Origin: Pseudocercospora fijiensis CIRAD86
Lineage: Eukaryota > Ascomycota > Dothideomycetes > Mycosphaerellales > Mycosphaerellaceae
DNA: 64,000 nt
Direction of reading: 5' to 3'
Assembly (NCBI RefSeq): GCF_000340215.1
Contig: NW_006921534.1
Span: 3,471,041 to 3,535,040, forward strand
In this document: in pieces, positions 1 through 12,339 of the stretch
Numbering within the stretch: the stretch's first letter is position 1
Layout: each line of letters starts with the position of its first letter
Program-made: the position numbers and the translations under genes
Notes under the pieces: generated by a model
Databases searched by the model: none
Told to the model about the DNA's origin: nothing
Seen by the model: only the letters and a program-made list of their open reading frames with translations

Positions 1-1745
1 GCTCCTATATATACTTAAACAGAAAGCTATACTAAACTAGATAGTCTAATTTATCTAGTCCTTCCTATAGGAAAGATCAATATAGCTTATTCTAGGCAAA
101 TTCAAATTAGACCTAATACTAACTAAAAAGGGAATCCCCTAAGGATTAACACTCTCCCTAATCCTCTTCCTTATCTTTATAGTAGACCTACTCCTACTCC
201 TAGAATTAAAAAACACATTAGCATTAGGGTTTATAGATAATACAAACATCCTAGCCTAGTCTAAGACAATAGAAACTAACTATAAGATCCTAGAAGAGAA
301 GCACTAGGAGTATAAAAAATAGGCAAGGAGGCATAGAGCAAAATTCACCCTAGAAAAGTACTAGCTTATCTACTTTAGCAAGGCTAAATCAACCTATAAT
401 ATAAAGCAATCAATTACTATCTAAGGCTTTAAAACCTAACTATTAGTAGAGCTTAGGGTACTAGGGATCTAGCTAGATCTAAAACTAAATTAGGGACTAT
501 AAGTAAAGAAGGCAAAGTAGAAGGCAGATACTAATATGCAATCTATCAATAGGCTTATAGCCTCTATATAGGGGGCTACATTCGAGAAAGCTAAAGTTAT
601 ATACAAAGCAATCGTTAAGCTAGCAATGCTATATAGAGCATAGATATAGACAGCCTAGGAGAAAACACTAAAGAGGATTAAGCAACTAGTTAGCAGGTCC
701 TAAACCTAAAGCCTAAAGAAAATCCTAGGAGCATACAAAACTATACTAATAAGGGTAGTAGAAATGGAATTAGGGATCCTACTAGTTAAGCAATACTTCA
801 AGGGACTAAGATACTAATATATAGCAAAGACAATAGAATACCTAGCCTAATAGACTATCTAAAAGGCACTAGACAAGATAAAAGCCTAGTATATTAGGAC
901 TAGGAGGCGAGATAGACTATAAATAACTCCCTAGAAAGTTAAAGACCTAGAGCAATATAGAGTCTTAATAAGAGAAATACTAGAGAAAGAGCTTTAGGGA
1001 CTAAATATAAGGCTAAAGGAAGATAAGCTAAAGGGAGCGAAACAAAGCCTAGTAGAATCAATTACTAGATACCTATAGGAGCAGGAATAGAACAAAACAC
1101 AAGTTAGACTAGGAACCCTAAAGGCACTAATCAAATTTAGTTAATACAACTACTAGCTCTATAAGGACCTAAATAGGGCCGAGGCAAGCCTAGCTATCTA
1201 AATCAGATCTGAACATATTAGACTTAGATCTTACCTATTTAGAAGAAACGTCCTAGGAATTGAAAGCAGGGCTTACTAATATAGCTACCAATCTTAGAAC
1301 CCTAAGTATATACTGCTAGTCTGCCCTTAATAGTTAGAAGGCAGAAGTAATTAGAGACTAAAAGCAATAGAAAGGGAATACGATAAGCTAATCTAGAGCA
1401 AAGAAGACCTAAAGAGGATAGTAAAGTAGATTATTAAATAGGGATTTATACAACAATTCGTACTAGTAAGGGAAACTAAGGAGTAGATAAGAAGGAGGGA
1501 AGAAGAGGGGGAAAGAAGGGCAGGGTAGTAGGCAAGGTAGTTAAAGGGTAACAACTATAATACTAGTGTACCCTAGAGGAAGGAAAATAAGGAAACGAGG
1601 AAGATTAACACTTATAAATAGGACAGGAGGGAGGTTTTTACTAACTAAGTTGGTTTCCTACCTAAAACAATATATAGAAACAGACCTATATAGGCCGAAA
1701 GGTACTACAACAGGCAAATGAAATATCTATCTATCTATCTATATA
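1..1745 (+). mobile_element. RIP-decayed LINE (Tad1/I-like) retrotransposon, 3' part
   Basis: The + strand keeps a reverse transcriptase reading frame broken by TAG/TAA. At 131 the frame reads GIP*GLTLSLILFL, the GxPQGSPLSP box of LINE reverse transcriptases with Q turned to stop. At 227 it reads GFIDNTNIL, the catalytic F/YxDD box with the second Asp changed to Asn by a G-to-A transition. Further on (540-900) comes the conserved region after the palm (FEKAKVIYKAIVKLAMLYRA), and near 1,205 a C-terminal stretch (RSEHI.LRSYLFRRN) typical of fungal LINE ORF2. The element ends with an (ATCT)n tract at about 1,724-1,743, as many LINEs do. The 5' part lies outside the window. It cannot encode an active protein. 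Confidence 0.8.
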
Positions 1746-2782
1746 GCTAAAGTCCTGTAATCTCCTGTTCTCTCTTACTATAGCGATTAGCTAGGTAGTG
1801 CTTAGTATTTGCTATAGATATATTTAATTTTCTAACCAAATATTTAAAGCCTGCTAACTGAGAGTCTAAGGGAATTAATAGCGCGCGTCTAGACTAGTAG
1901 CAAACTGCTACTTAGATACTAGTACTTGAACTAAGCCCTACTAAACTATATACTATAGCTAGAACAAACTACTATGTAACTTAAAAAAGCATAACTATAA
2001 TTAAGAATTGTAAGACTATAAAAGTTTCCTTAATAAACTAGGGCATAGATATATATAGAAACTAAAATAATAATATTCTCTAAAACTAGTATAGTATTCC
2101 TAGAACCTTATAAATAGCTACATTATATATAATATAAAGATACCTAGGCCTATAGTTGTAGAGTTAAAGAGCCTTTAGCTATCGAAGTTTACTAGCCTCG
2201 GTAATCGAGATATATACGATTAGTAATTAAAACAAATACATTGCAAGCTGCTAGTCTTGGAACGCGATAGTGGTCTACAACACTTCCTAGTAGTTATCCT
2301 AAGTAAAGCTGAATTTCTCTAAGTCCTTCGAGCTAGATTTTTGAGACAACGCGATACATAGATATAGCGATTTTAGTAAAGCAATAGAGGCAATAGAATG
2401 CCCTCTTTCGGACTAGAATATCCACTCTATAATAAAGGGCGTAGGTGGATAAAGAAATGGCCTCAGAATTCAAGATGTCCCTACTAGAGTTTCTTAGGGA
2501 TCAAATATACGTAGGCATAACCGGATAAGTTCTGTCCTCCTTATATGCAAAACCCAAAATCTTATTAGCACTTTACAACAAAGTATTCTAAAATGTTTAT
2601 TTCTAGGTATAGAATCTTTTTGCTAATACCCCTACGCCTATCTTAGGCGCTTAGCACAAACATTATGTTAAAGAGAGAAGCTATAGCGTTAGCGCCTTTT
2701 GATTAAGCACTTTCCCGTTATTATATAATTGTATCGGACCTCGGTGTCTGGACTTCGCACCTAAACGCTTGCCTAAATAACC
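1746..2782. other. RIP-like sequence without recognisable gene
   Basis: AT-rich, TAG-rich sequence between the LINE tail and the left inverted repeat of the next element. I see no open frame, domain or tandem repeat that I can name. It may be an older, more decayed insertion. Confidence 0.5.
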
Positions 2783-2904
2783 TAGCGGCCTAAACGTAGT
2801 ACTAGACGTATACCTCGGAACCTAGCGATTTCCGGTTTCTTAGAACCTAGCGATTTCCGGTTTCTCGTATTTCTCGATATATCGCGATCTCGTGTTTCTT
2901 ATTA
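2783..2904 (+). repeat. Left terminal inverted repeat of the 15.8-kb segment
   Basis: Matches the reverse complement of 18,451-18,564 with scattered transitions and small indels. It holds two tandem ~24-base units around GCGATTTCCGGTTTCT. The outer edge, near TAGCGG at 2,783, is approximate. Confidence 0.7.
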
Positions 2905-2927
2905 ATATATGTCGTTCAAATAGCAGT

Positions 2928-2967
2928 ATTTGGCTATAGCACGCAATATACCGTGCTATACGCAATT
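2928..2967. repeat. ~40-base imperfect palindrome (GCTATAG family)
   Basis: Arms ATTTGGCTATAGCACG and CGTGCTATACGCAATT flank an 8-base loop; 13 of 16 arm positions pair. It belongs to a dispersed family in this island. Confidence 0.6.
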
Positions 2968-3300
2968 CGGCGTATTGCGTTACCTCCGTTTCGCCGATAT
3001 CGTAATACTTGGTAGTAGCAAGTATTAATATTAGCTATTAATATTCTATCTAATTTCGATATAGCATACTACAAACGTGCTATAGCTAAAGCCTCTCGAA
3101 ATAGACAAGATATAGGTCGCACGGCACACCTAGAACGGGATAATTTATGTATTTAATAGCCGCTACGGCTCCTTATTCCGCGATAACTATAGCTCAACAA
3201 TTGTCTCTATACCTATATTAAAGCTAAACCTATTCAAACCGTTAAGATTAATGCCAAATCCTTTCTAACTATTAAGATTAATGCTAGAAACACTATATGC

Positions 3301-3620
3301 TTAGCCCTTCTTGCTGTCCTTCTTGCCTTCTGCGGATCTAGGCGACATTAGTAGAGGTGTCTGCCCTAGATAATGTCCCTATGCTGCCTTAAACTTCTCT
3401 CGTTCTATACCGGTAGCCTCTCGCTCGATTGCTGCTTAGGCTATTCCTTAAGACCTAGCACTCGTCGGCTGTACCTATTGCTAGTAGACTTGCCGCTACA
3501 TTTCCTTATCGAGACGCTATACTCGCTCGGTAAATAATAGCTACTATAGGTTAAGCGGCGCTAGCTTCTTAGAAGCCTTCTTGCTATCGTTCTAAGAGCT
3601 TATCGTAGCGATTGTAGCGA
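3301..3620 (-). pseudogene. 3' end of a decayed lysine-rich ORF
   Basis: On the minus strand a frame with TAG/TAA interruptions runs to a stop at 3,301-3,303. It shows readable coding-like sequence such as NDSKKASKKLAPL and ends SPRSAEGKKDSKKG. The character is charged, probably coiled. I do not recognise the family and could not place its start upstream. It lies just inside the left inverted repeat and may be an accessory gene of the large element. Confidence 0.4.
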
Positions 3621-5459
3621 CTGTGCTTAGTGTATAGTGTGTAGTATATAGACTTAGTTAGTAGTGTATTGCTAATGTCTCGCAGTATGCCTCGCTAAAG
3701 ATAAAGATAGAGCCTTAATAAGTACTACTCTTCGACTAGACGTTTACTTCTATTGCCTATAAGTACGTACTTATCTATATAGCAAGCGTAACTAAGTAAC
3801 TACTATAGCAAGCAGTATATACGGTATAGTATACTAGCCGAATAACCGGATAATCGCAATAGCAAGCAGCGCATGCCTTGTAATAGACTGCCTATATAAT
3901 CAAATCGGTACTATGTATAATATGTGTACTATAGCGCGGCTTCCGATCGAGCAATCGAACAAACTGCTAAATCCGGCTTTAGTATACTAGTATAGATTAC
4001 ATACTACGACACTATAACGACGCTAGATAGCGACCTATATAGTAGACGGCGGAGGTTCTATCTATCGAACACTCTCTTCCTATTCAACTTTCGTATCAAT
4101 CTAACTATTTTTAAGCCTAGGAGACCTCTGCGGCGGTAGCGCTTAGCTCGACGACGACTCGACATTCGAGATCTCTAGCAAATATATATTAGCGATACGA
4201 CGTAAGGCTATAACACTCCTTTCTATTTAAGAGACGTCGATAGCATTTTACTATAGCACACACTCTATATACTATAGCTAAAGCCCTATCGCTACTATAG
4301 AACAAGCTTCCTTCCTCCTAGCCTTAGAGGGCAGCCCTATAATATAGGCGTCGAATTAGGCTCGACAATACTCGAATTAGCTATAGTATATACCTCGCTA
4401 GCGACTAGCATTTAGTCCGAGTTAGGCGCTTAGCATTACCCTTATGCTTGCCGTCGTTGCCTAATTAGGAAGCCTCTTATATATTCCGCTTTACTTCCTA
4501 GGCGGAGTAAACTTTATACTAGCGGCTAACTTAGAATTACCTATAGTACCTAAATTTAGGTGCTATAGGTTATTATCTATCACTTTTACGGTACAGGTTC
4601 ACCTTAGAAGGGGACTTTACTATCCTAACTTTACCGTAGCCCTACTTTATTGCTATTATCGAGCGGTGCGGCTACTCGACAATTCTAAAACCTTACCCTT
4701 ACGGCTCTTATAACTATATATCTTCCGCCGCACTCTCTCGTTTCTTCTTCCTTCTTTCTCTATATCGTATATACCCTCTTACCCTCGTCTATAATAGTAC
4801 CTTAAATATAAGAACTACGTTAATAGTATAGAAAGTAATAAAGATAGCTCCTTAGTTCGGTCCTTCTAGCGAGCCGATAAGCAATGTCGTATGTTCTAGC
4901 TATTAGCGAGTGTTTAGCAAGATAGATGCTAATGCGCTTATAGTCTAGTCTACGGTATAATGTCCTACCCGGCCGCTCTACGGTTAATTAGAACCGGCTA
5001 CGCCGGCTAAACAGTAGAGTATATATATTCTTAGATAGTACTTAGTAGCAGTCGAGGGCAGTTAATAGCTAACTAGGTCCTAGTTTTTTCCGTCTCGATA
5101 TACGCCGCGCTATACGAAACTCTAAGATTACCGCGGCACGAGAGAAGGCAGTACGAGTTGCTATAGCACTAGTAGTAGTTAGGCTATAGGTGCAGCTAGT
5201 AGTAGTAGTATAGTAAGGGTATTTCGATTATTCTATTTATAGGATTAACTTACTAACTTGTACGAGGGCACCTCTACCGCCTCCTCTACTACTACTATAG
5301 TAGTAGTAAGCGTATATTAATCCTTAATCCTTAATCGGTCTTCAAGTTTAGATACTAACTTACATAGTAGATAGCAGGTATAACTACCGGCTCCGCCGCT
5401 ACTATAGGCGTAAGTTCTTCCTTAATCTATATCGATAAAAATATACTAACTACTTTAAT

Positions 5460-6172
5460 AGCCTTGCCGCTACTAACGACGACGACGACGATAATAATAA
5501 GGACGAGAATAAAAACATAGGCGTCTTACCTATTATATAAGTCCGACTTGTCGCTAAGCTTAAATCTAGATACTAATATATATATAGCGATAATAATAAT
5601 AACGAGTAGTACTACGAGCCCGCCTAAGAACAGTATATCTATCTAGTAGTCTTATCGAGTAGTTAAGCAGTATGCTAATAATCGCATAGAGATAGCGACG
5701 ATAACGATAACGACGAAGAAGAAGACGAGGACGACGATAAGCCTACCGCTACCGCTCCTACGCCTTGCCGCCGCGGTCGCCCTACTAGGTAGAGCCTTTA
5801 ATATATTATACCGATACAAGGCAGTCTAGTAGAGGTTAATCCTATAGTATGCTTTAATTCTTATGCTTACTAATCGATTAATAAACGAATAGCTAATTAT
5901 CGCATATAGGTCTAGTAAGCAGAGGTCGCGCGTAGGCCTTCGGGCAAGTTAGCAAACTAGTACTACGCCGGTTAGATCTAAGACCCGGCTCGTAGGCTTA
6001 GTAAGCTCTGTATGCCTGCCTACCGCCGCTATACCCGCAAGTCGCAGCTTACGAACGACCGTCGTTAGGTCGATAATTGTCGCCGCTACTCTATAGCAGG
6101 TACTAATACTATCGGCACTCTAGTATCTACTCGTTACGGTTAGTGTCGCCGCGTAAACTAGACTTGCGACTA
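5460..6172 (+). pseudogene. Decayed acidic protein with AT-hook-like motif
   Basis: A plus-strand frame, interrupted only by TAG/TAA in the stretch I read, shows a run of Asp/Glu/Asn (DSDDNDNDEEEDEDDDKP near 5,690-5,750). This is followed by an AT-hook-like RRGRP (near 5,775) and a basic, Arg-rich C-terminal part. I read this as a former DNA- or chromatin-binding protein. Family unknown; limits approximate. Confidence 0.4.
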
Positions 6173-6842
6173 ATTACTTTTTCGCGTAGTAAGACCTAAA
6201 ATATAGTAGTAAGACGCACGATGCTTACTAATAGTGTTTAGTGTTTAGTATTTAGCGTTTGGGTATAGTAGCTAGTCTGCTTCTTTGTTTGCTTCTTTGC
6301 TTTGCTTTACTGTTTGCTAGCCTTCGGGCATAATAGGCTATATTCTTTGCTCTATTTTTATACTCTTAGTAGGTCTCCTGTTTAGCGTTTAGGCATAGCA
6401 GCGCTACTGCTATAAATGAACCCTCTTCTCGCTCTACTAATCTTGTTACTATATTAATCTTCTACTTCTAGTGTTCTTGTTTCTCGGCTTACTAGCGTAC
6501 TAACAAACAGGTAGAAGTCCTTCTCAATTTGCTATAGTACGCTAACGATAGCTTAATTAATAAATCTATAGATAGAAGCGAAGGATAAAGAGCTGCTAAG
6601 TTAGGTCGATTAAGCTACTTTCCGCTAAAGCACGCTAGTAAAAGTGCTTAATACAATAACGAGCACTTCTAGCGGTAGATCCTTCGGCGCTAGGTTCTCG
6701 ACAACGGCCTCGTACGAATATATATTCGTTAGTATGTTCGGCAGCGCCGCGGTATTGCTAAGACTGTTTTTAGCGAAGTCGGCTACTTAGTATGTAATGC
6801 TACTATCGTAGAGAGGTTTCTAATAAAGACAATATACGTAGA

Positions 6843-6882
6843 ATTTACCTATAGCACGGTATACTACGTACTATAGCTAAAT
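6843..6882. repeat. ~40-base imperfect palindrome (GCTATAG family)
   Basis: Arms ATTTACCTATAGCAC and GTACTATAGCTAAAT around a short loop; same family as 2,928, 7,031, 9,736 and 13,201. Confidence 0.55.
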
Positions 6883-7017
6883 GCTACGTATGTCGATCGG
6901 ATAATAAGGCTTATACTAAACGCGGCTTAGATCTGTCTTCGGTAGAGGCGTTTAATATTCTTATCGTACTAGCGTTCTGTATACGTATATATATATCGAA
7001 GCAATCTCTCGAGAGTG

Positions 7018-7083
7018 CGGAGATAGCGGCATTTGCCTATAGTATAGTAAATTGCGTACTATATATAAATGCCGCTATCTCCG
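7018..7083. repeat. Extended hairpin with 17-base perfect arms
   Basis: CGGAGATAGCGGCATTT (7,018-7,034) is repeated exactly as its reverse complement at 7,067-7,083. The inner part contains a GCCTATAGTA core like the other palindromes. It looks like a palindrome nested in, or extended by, a larger foldback sequence. Confidence 0.75.
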
Positions 7084-7555
7084 CCCTCTTAGACTAATAT
7101 TATTTCTTCTTTCGCTTAGGCTTTAACTTGTTTACTAAATATCGACATTTAGAACAATGTCGGTTAGCTCTTCGGCGCGCTATTACTATTAGCAACAACA
7201 TTATTATTAATCTCCTCCGCTCTGCTAGCTCGATCTTCGTCGTCTTTAGTAAAAGCGCTATATCTAAATGTATTTGCTACTACTTTCGTATTTATTAATC
7301 TTATAGTATCGTTATAACGACGAAGTATTAGGAGAATATAGTATCTTTATAGTTAAGGCGGCTATTAGCAGGCGGTATATACGCGTAAGCGCTATAGGCT
7401 CTCGAGTATTATAAATTAGCGCTTCGTTTGTTTATTTGCTTATTTATTCGTTTATTTGTTTACTATCGTTGCCGAAGTAGTAGAATATAGACTATTCTAT
7501 AGGAGTAGGAGCTAAAGAGAACAATTTTTGTAAATAATATAGTTGCTATAGTAAC

Positions 7556-7704
7556 TAACCTTAGGGTTACTAGGGTTGCGCTAGGGTTATATAGCCCTTA
7601 GGAGAATAATAAAAGATCTCGAGTAAACAGGCTATTTAGAACAACTTTGCATTCGGACTTAGGGTTTGTAACCCTAACCCTAACCCTGCTAGGGTTACTA
7701 ACCC
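7556..7704. repeat. Interstitial telomere-like repeats
   Basis: Two clusters of CCCTAA/TTAGGG hexamers. The stretch at about 7,669-7,687 is a perfect run of three CCCTAA-type units. It is followed after four bases by AGGGTTA in the opposite orientation, and a second degenerate TTAGGG cluster lies at about 7,558-7,593. TTAGGG is the usual telomere repeat of filamentous fungi. Confidence 0.6.
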
Positions 7705-9194
7705 GGAGGAGCGATATATACATCGTTAAGATCGTCTCTTCTCGCTCGTTAACGTAGTATAGGTCTCGTTGTCTAGAAGTTACTAAATCTGCGTCCGTCT
7801 ACTAGCAGCGGCGATACTCGGCGGCTTAGTAGCGCTTAAAAGGTAGATCGAATACTATATAAGAAGGGTTATATTAGCAGGTAGATAGGGTAGTAGTAAA
7901 TTAGTATAGTATTCGATAGAGATCTAAAAGAAGAGGGAGAAAGGTAGGCTAGTTAGCCTAACGCTAAGCGCTAAGCCCTACCTAAGGCATTAGGACCCTA
8001 GCTTTACTCGGCCTAGTTACATGCTAATTACGTATAGCCTCTAATATACGCTTCCCTTCTAAAGGCCGCGCCCTCGTAGCCTGTCTATATTCTAATCTAA
8101 TCTCCGCTACCGCTAACTTAGTAAATTAACTAAGCTATTTAGCTACGCTAAATTAAACGCTTAACTACCTAATTATGTAACTATATTAAACCTTACCTTT
8201 AATATAATACAATGTTTAACTCTAACTACGCTATCCTTATATATAATAAAGTAATATATAACTATAAGAATTAAGGACTATCGACTAATTATAATACGAG
8301 CGCGCCTTCCCTACTATAATAGATAGGCGTACGAGGTATTGCAGCCCTGCCTCCGTTCTAAGTAATGTCGTACCGAGTTCTTTGCGTCTACTCTTAAAAG
8401 ACCTAGCAATGTCCGCTTCCGAGGGTTGTTCTTATCGTTACGAGGGCTATTATTTACTATCGTAGTTTTACTAGCCCTAATTAGTTAGGTTTAGCAGCCT
8501 TCAAGTATTAATCTTATTTTATCTTTTTAGAAAAAACACAGCTCGTCTAGTTTCTATAGGTAAAGGCTATTATAAGTGTAGTAGTAGAGGTTTGCCTCGC
8601 TTAAAGGGTCGGAAAGATTAAGGAGTAACTTATTATCTATAAGATCGACCCCGGCTAGCTTAGCTCTATAGTTTTGCCCTTAGTTAGTCTATTAGTCGCT
8701 CCGTCTTTTAGGCGGCTTAAAGTTTTAACTTAGCCTTAAAGTTTTAATTAAACCTTTAACATAGCTATTCTTTTAATTTAACCGGTATAGTACGCTCTAG
8801 CTCGTAGTATAAGTAAGATTGTCTTCGTAGGCATAGTAATAATAGCAAGTAACGTTAATAATAGCGGTGCTAGCCGTCTTAGCGCCAACTTTACCTTGCT
8901 TCTAATCTCCTTCTTTAACTAACAACAAACTAGTAATACCGTTACTAATATAGGCGCGCGCGCTATCTTCTAATATACCGTTATTCGTACGCGCGCGTCC
9001 TCGTCGATTGCCTAGGCCTCGAGGCCTCGATAGAATAAAGGAACAAGAGGTAGAGTCTTTAAAAGAGCAGTAACTAATTAATTGACGCGTCGTAGCACGC
9101 CTAGTATAGTCTTATTGTCCTAGTTTGCCGGCCTCTAATTAGTTAGCTAATAGCACCCCGGGGGTAGCATTAATCCTAGGCCTTAATAGTAACA

Positions 9195-9490
9195 TTATAA
9201 GCTTTTAGTCTTCTTCTTGTTCTTTACGCTAGTCTAATACTTATCTAATAACTCGGTTATGTTCTTAAAGGAACCTTTAGTTTCCTACGAGTCCTATTTA
9301 GGCGAATAGCCTTACTATCTTAATAGGTACTCCTTCTTGCCTTTTTTAGTCCGGTGCTGTAGGATACGTTCTATAGACTACAGCTCTTTACTATTAGCTA
9401 GTATGTCCTCGGATTTAGTAGGCGCCTTATTCCCTTCGCGTAGGTAGTACGGCTTAAGGAGGAATTTACGTACTATAGGCAATTGTGTCT
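9195..9490 (-). pseudogene. Decayed chromodomain-like fragment (Ty3/Gypsy integrase end?)
   Basis: A minus-strand frame ending in TAA at 9,195-9,197 reads, from the 5' side, FLLKPYYLREGNKAPTKSED, then IERILQHRTKKGKKEYLLR, two stops where Trp and Gln are expected, then GYSPK*DS*E. This is the chromodomain pattern (I-x-R-I-L..H..KKGKKEYL.RW.GY....DSWE) found at the C-terminus of Ty3/Gypsy chromovirus integrases, which also carry a LLKPYH-like motif before it. No reverse transcriptase was found next to it, so it is an isolated relic or a chromodomain recruited by the larger element. Confidence 0.5.
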
Positions 9491-9735
9491 ATCCGGATTG
9501 ATATAGGTCCCGATTTAGTCTATCGTTAGTTACCCGTATGCTCGATATCGTTTACCGACAGCGGCGGCAAGATAAATAGCGATGCCGTACTAGTATAATA
9601 TATTAGCCGTAAAGGGTTGCTATTAAAGAAGGAGAGAAGGTTACTAGGGAAGAAATATACTTATATATAGCATATTCTAGCCTAGTCGCTCGTGATTATA
9701 GGATTCGCGGCGGTCTATCGCCTAGTAAATAAAAG

Positions 9736-9777
9736 CAATTGCCTATAGTATACTAAAATGTATACTATAGGCAATTG
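9736..9777. repeat. Perfect 18-base-arm hairpin
   Basis: CAATTGCCTATAGTATAC at 9,736-9,753 is followed by a 6-base loop and its exact reverse complement at 9,760-9,777. It is the best-preserved member of the dispersed palindrome family; a single arm-like copy occurs near 9,470-9,486. Confidence 0.85.
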
Positions 9778-10327
9778 TATACATTCCGGTATACGATATA
9801 TATATAACGACTACGCGAAAATAGAAAATAATATAACTCTATTAACGCCTGTCTACCTGCTATTAGATTAGTCGTTCTTATATATTATTCTCGTCGTGTT
9901 CCTTGCTACTATAGTATTACTTAGACCCGACGACCTTCTTATTGTCTGCCCGTAGCCGAAGCCTTCTTAGTAACGAAGACGTTGCCTTAGCGACTGTAAT
10001 TAAGTCTCTACGAGAAAGGCTAGGTCTTAAATGCGGTCGTACCTTATCGACCGCAGTGTCTTAATTAGCTATAGTACTTCCCTCTCGCTAATACTATGTC
10101 TTAGATAGTTGTTCTTAGTCCTAGAACTGTTCTTAGAGCTGCTACTAGAGTTAATTATCTTAATTAAGCATCTGTTCGCTCTCTTCTTCTTCTTATATAG
10201 TCGTAAAGGACGGGTTAGGCTACGTCTCGTTATACCTATTAGTAGTCGACTAGGAACGAATAGGTATAGTTATCTCGGCCGTCGGTGTAGCTAGTTAGGT
10301 AGATGTCTCTAGAACTGGCGCAGTTGC

Positions 10328-12136
10328 TTAAGTAGATATCTTCGGGAGTAGCGAGGTCTCCCGGAGTAGCGAGAACCGCTTAAATATAAGCGGTGCGCGA
10401 TAGAGCGGATATAGATCGCCGTTATTTCGTAACCTAGTAATGCAGTTCTCGCAGAAATAGTATGCGGCTTTAGGGCACGCTATACGAATACGCCGGCGTC
10501 TGCTAAGGTTAAACAAGTTAAAACAGACATAGCAGGTATTGTCTAGGGCAGACGATAGAGGTAGCAAGGTGCTGCCTATATGTTCTATATCCTATTCTAT
10601 AGCCTATATCGACTATTGCTTTGTCGACTATTGCTTAGACTATAACTAATCCTTACGAGGCTTTAATAGCCGGAAGATAGGCGTTTTCTTCGGTATATAA
10701 CTGTTAGCGCCTCCTATAGAGTTACTACTTGTCGCCTATCTATATACTATACGCTTATTCGGAGACATATTATCGTCGCTAACTACGATTACTTCTTCGT
10801 TCTAGCTATATTAACGTAGTAGGAGTTCCTAACTCGCTAGGCGTTTTAACGGACGACTTGTAGCTAGTAGATAGTATAAAGGGCTAATTCCTATCCGATT
10901 TGTAGCCTTCTACTATACCGTTAGTCGGCTCTCGTCGATAGCTTTCTAGAGTTCTTCTTATTCGTCGTCGTCTATAAAGTCTATAAAGTCTGCTATAGGC
11001 GGTCTAGTTTGATATTCCTTATCTATTATACTAGTAGGTAGTTAGATAGGCGGTAGCATCTTAAACTGCCGTAGCGATAGCGAAGGAGGGTGCTACGGTT
11101 AAGGGTCGTCGGCATTGTTATAACCTCCGAAGAACTCGGATAGGCTCTTTAGGCTCGATGCTAGCGATAGATCGCGCTCCGCTAGCTTAGAAGTTGCAAG
11201 CTTCTTCTACTTTTCTTTATATAGATTAGATAGTCGATTAGTGTTTCGTTCGGCGTTCGTATACGTTAACCTATATAGATTAATATTAAATGTCGTACGC
11301 TTAGGGGTCTGCTTAGCAGAGAATAACTAGAACAGATCCTAGAAGTTGCTATATTCTAGGATAGACAGCTTAATACGTACTAGCTCCTTGTTCTTTCTAA
11401 GCCTACGAGCAAGACAGTGTTCCTAATAGTCTAGGGAGAGGACTTCTACTACTCGATAATCCTTATATACTAGCCGGCGCTAGAACTAGTCCGGACGATC
11501 GTCTGCTGCCTTAAATTCTACTAGAAATGTATTTAAGGGCAGACTCTAGTTAAACTCGAATAGATAGTTAGCCTCGCTATATGTTAGGAGTTAGATCGGT
11601 ATGTCTTAGCCTCTATCCTCGACGACAATGTCGTATATCTAGCCTTTAAAAGAAACCTATATTAGCGCCTTAATAGGCACGTCTTTAGTCGCTTTGTCTT
11701 TGCCCTTACCCTTAGTATTCTTGCCTACGGTACCTATGCCCTTAGATGCTTTAGCTAACCTATCCTCGCTGCCGGAAGAATCGCCGCTAGAGCTCGAGTC
11801 GACGGGGATAGGCTTCTTATACGTCTTGCCCTTCTTCTTTAGTATGCCTCTCGGTATATCTTTATAGAGAGGGTTATAGGCGGCATTTAGGATCTTGCGT
11901 TTCTTCGGCTTCTCTTTTGCTTTCTTCTATACTATAGCTATACCTGCGTTCTTAAAGGTGCCTAAGTCCCTATATATATAACCGCCTTAGAGAATAGTAG
12001 ATATAGTAGCGGCGACTAGATTGTTATCGTTGTCGCTATCGGACTGTTTAGTTAGAAGTTCTGCCCTATAATACGAGCAGAACCTGTCGCTATCCTTGTA
12101 GCGGGCGCTACATTTTAGGCAGTAAATACGAGACAT
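10328..12136 (-). pseudogene. Decayed zinc-ribbon / UIM / RING protein gene in the transposon
   Basis: From ATG at 12,136 to TAA at 10,328 the minus strand is one frame of 603 codons with no net indel, interrupted by TAG/TAA. The N-terminus has CxxC ... FCxx(C), a zinc-ribbon (IYCLKCSARYKDSDRFC). The middle is rich in Lys, Ser and Asp. Near 10,930-10,960 the frame reads EEL*KAIDES, which with Gln at the stop is a ubiquitin-interacting motif (L-x-x-A-x-x-x-S). The last 80 codons show a RING finger: CYVC, ACPKAAYYFCENC and YPLYRAP. The expected His and the last two Cys have become Tyr, all by RIP-type transitions. Role inferred: a ubiquitin-linked accessory protein of the element. It follows the integrase gene on the same strand. 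It is a relic, not a functional gene. Confidence 0.65.
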
Positions 12137-12339
12137 TAAATACGGCGAAGAACTAGGTGCTTACTTAGTTGCTAATTGCTTACTTAGTTGCTAATTGCTT
12201 GCTTAGTTGCCGATTGCGCTAATATACTTAGACGAAGAGAAGGAGCGGATAGAGGAAGAGGGTAGGCATTATACTATACTTCTATCTCCTATATAGATAG
12301 CGCGTAATAGCGACGAAGGCGCTAATTGATTGCAACGTA

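Noticed and set aside
10109..10294. Leu-rich 61-codon plus-strand frame
   Set aside because: No ATG start, and the minus strand carries coding-like sequence (SRDIYLTSYTDGRDNY) next to the RING gene; this is an antisense shadow.
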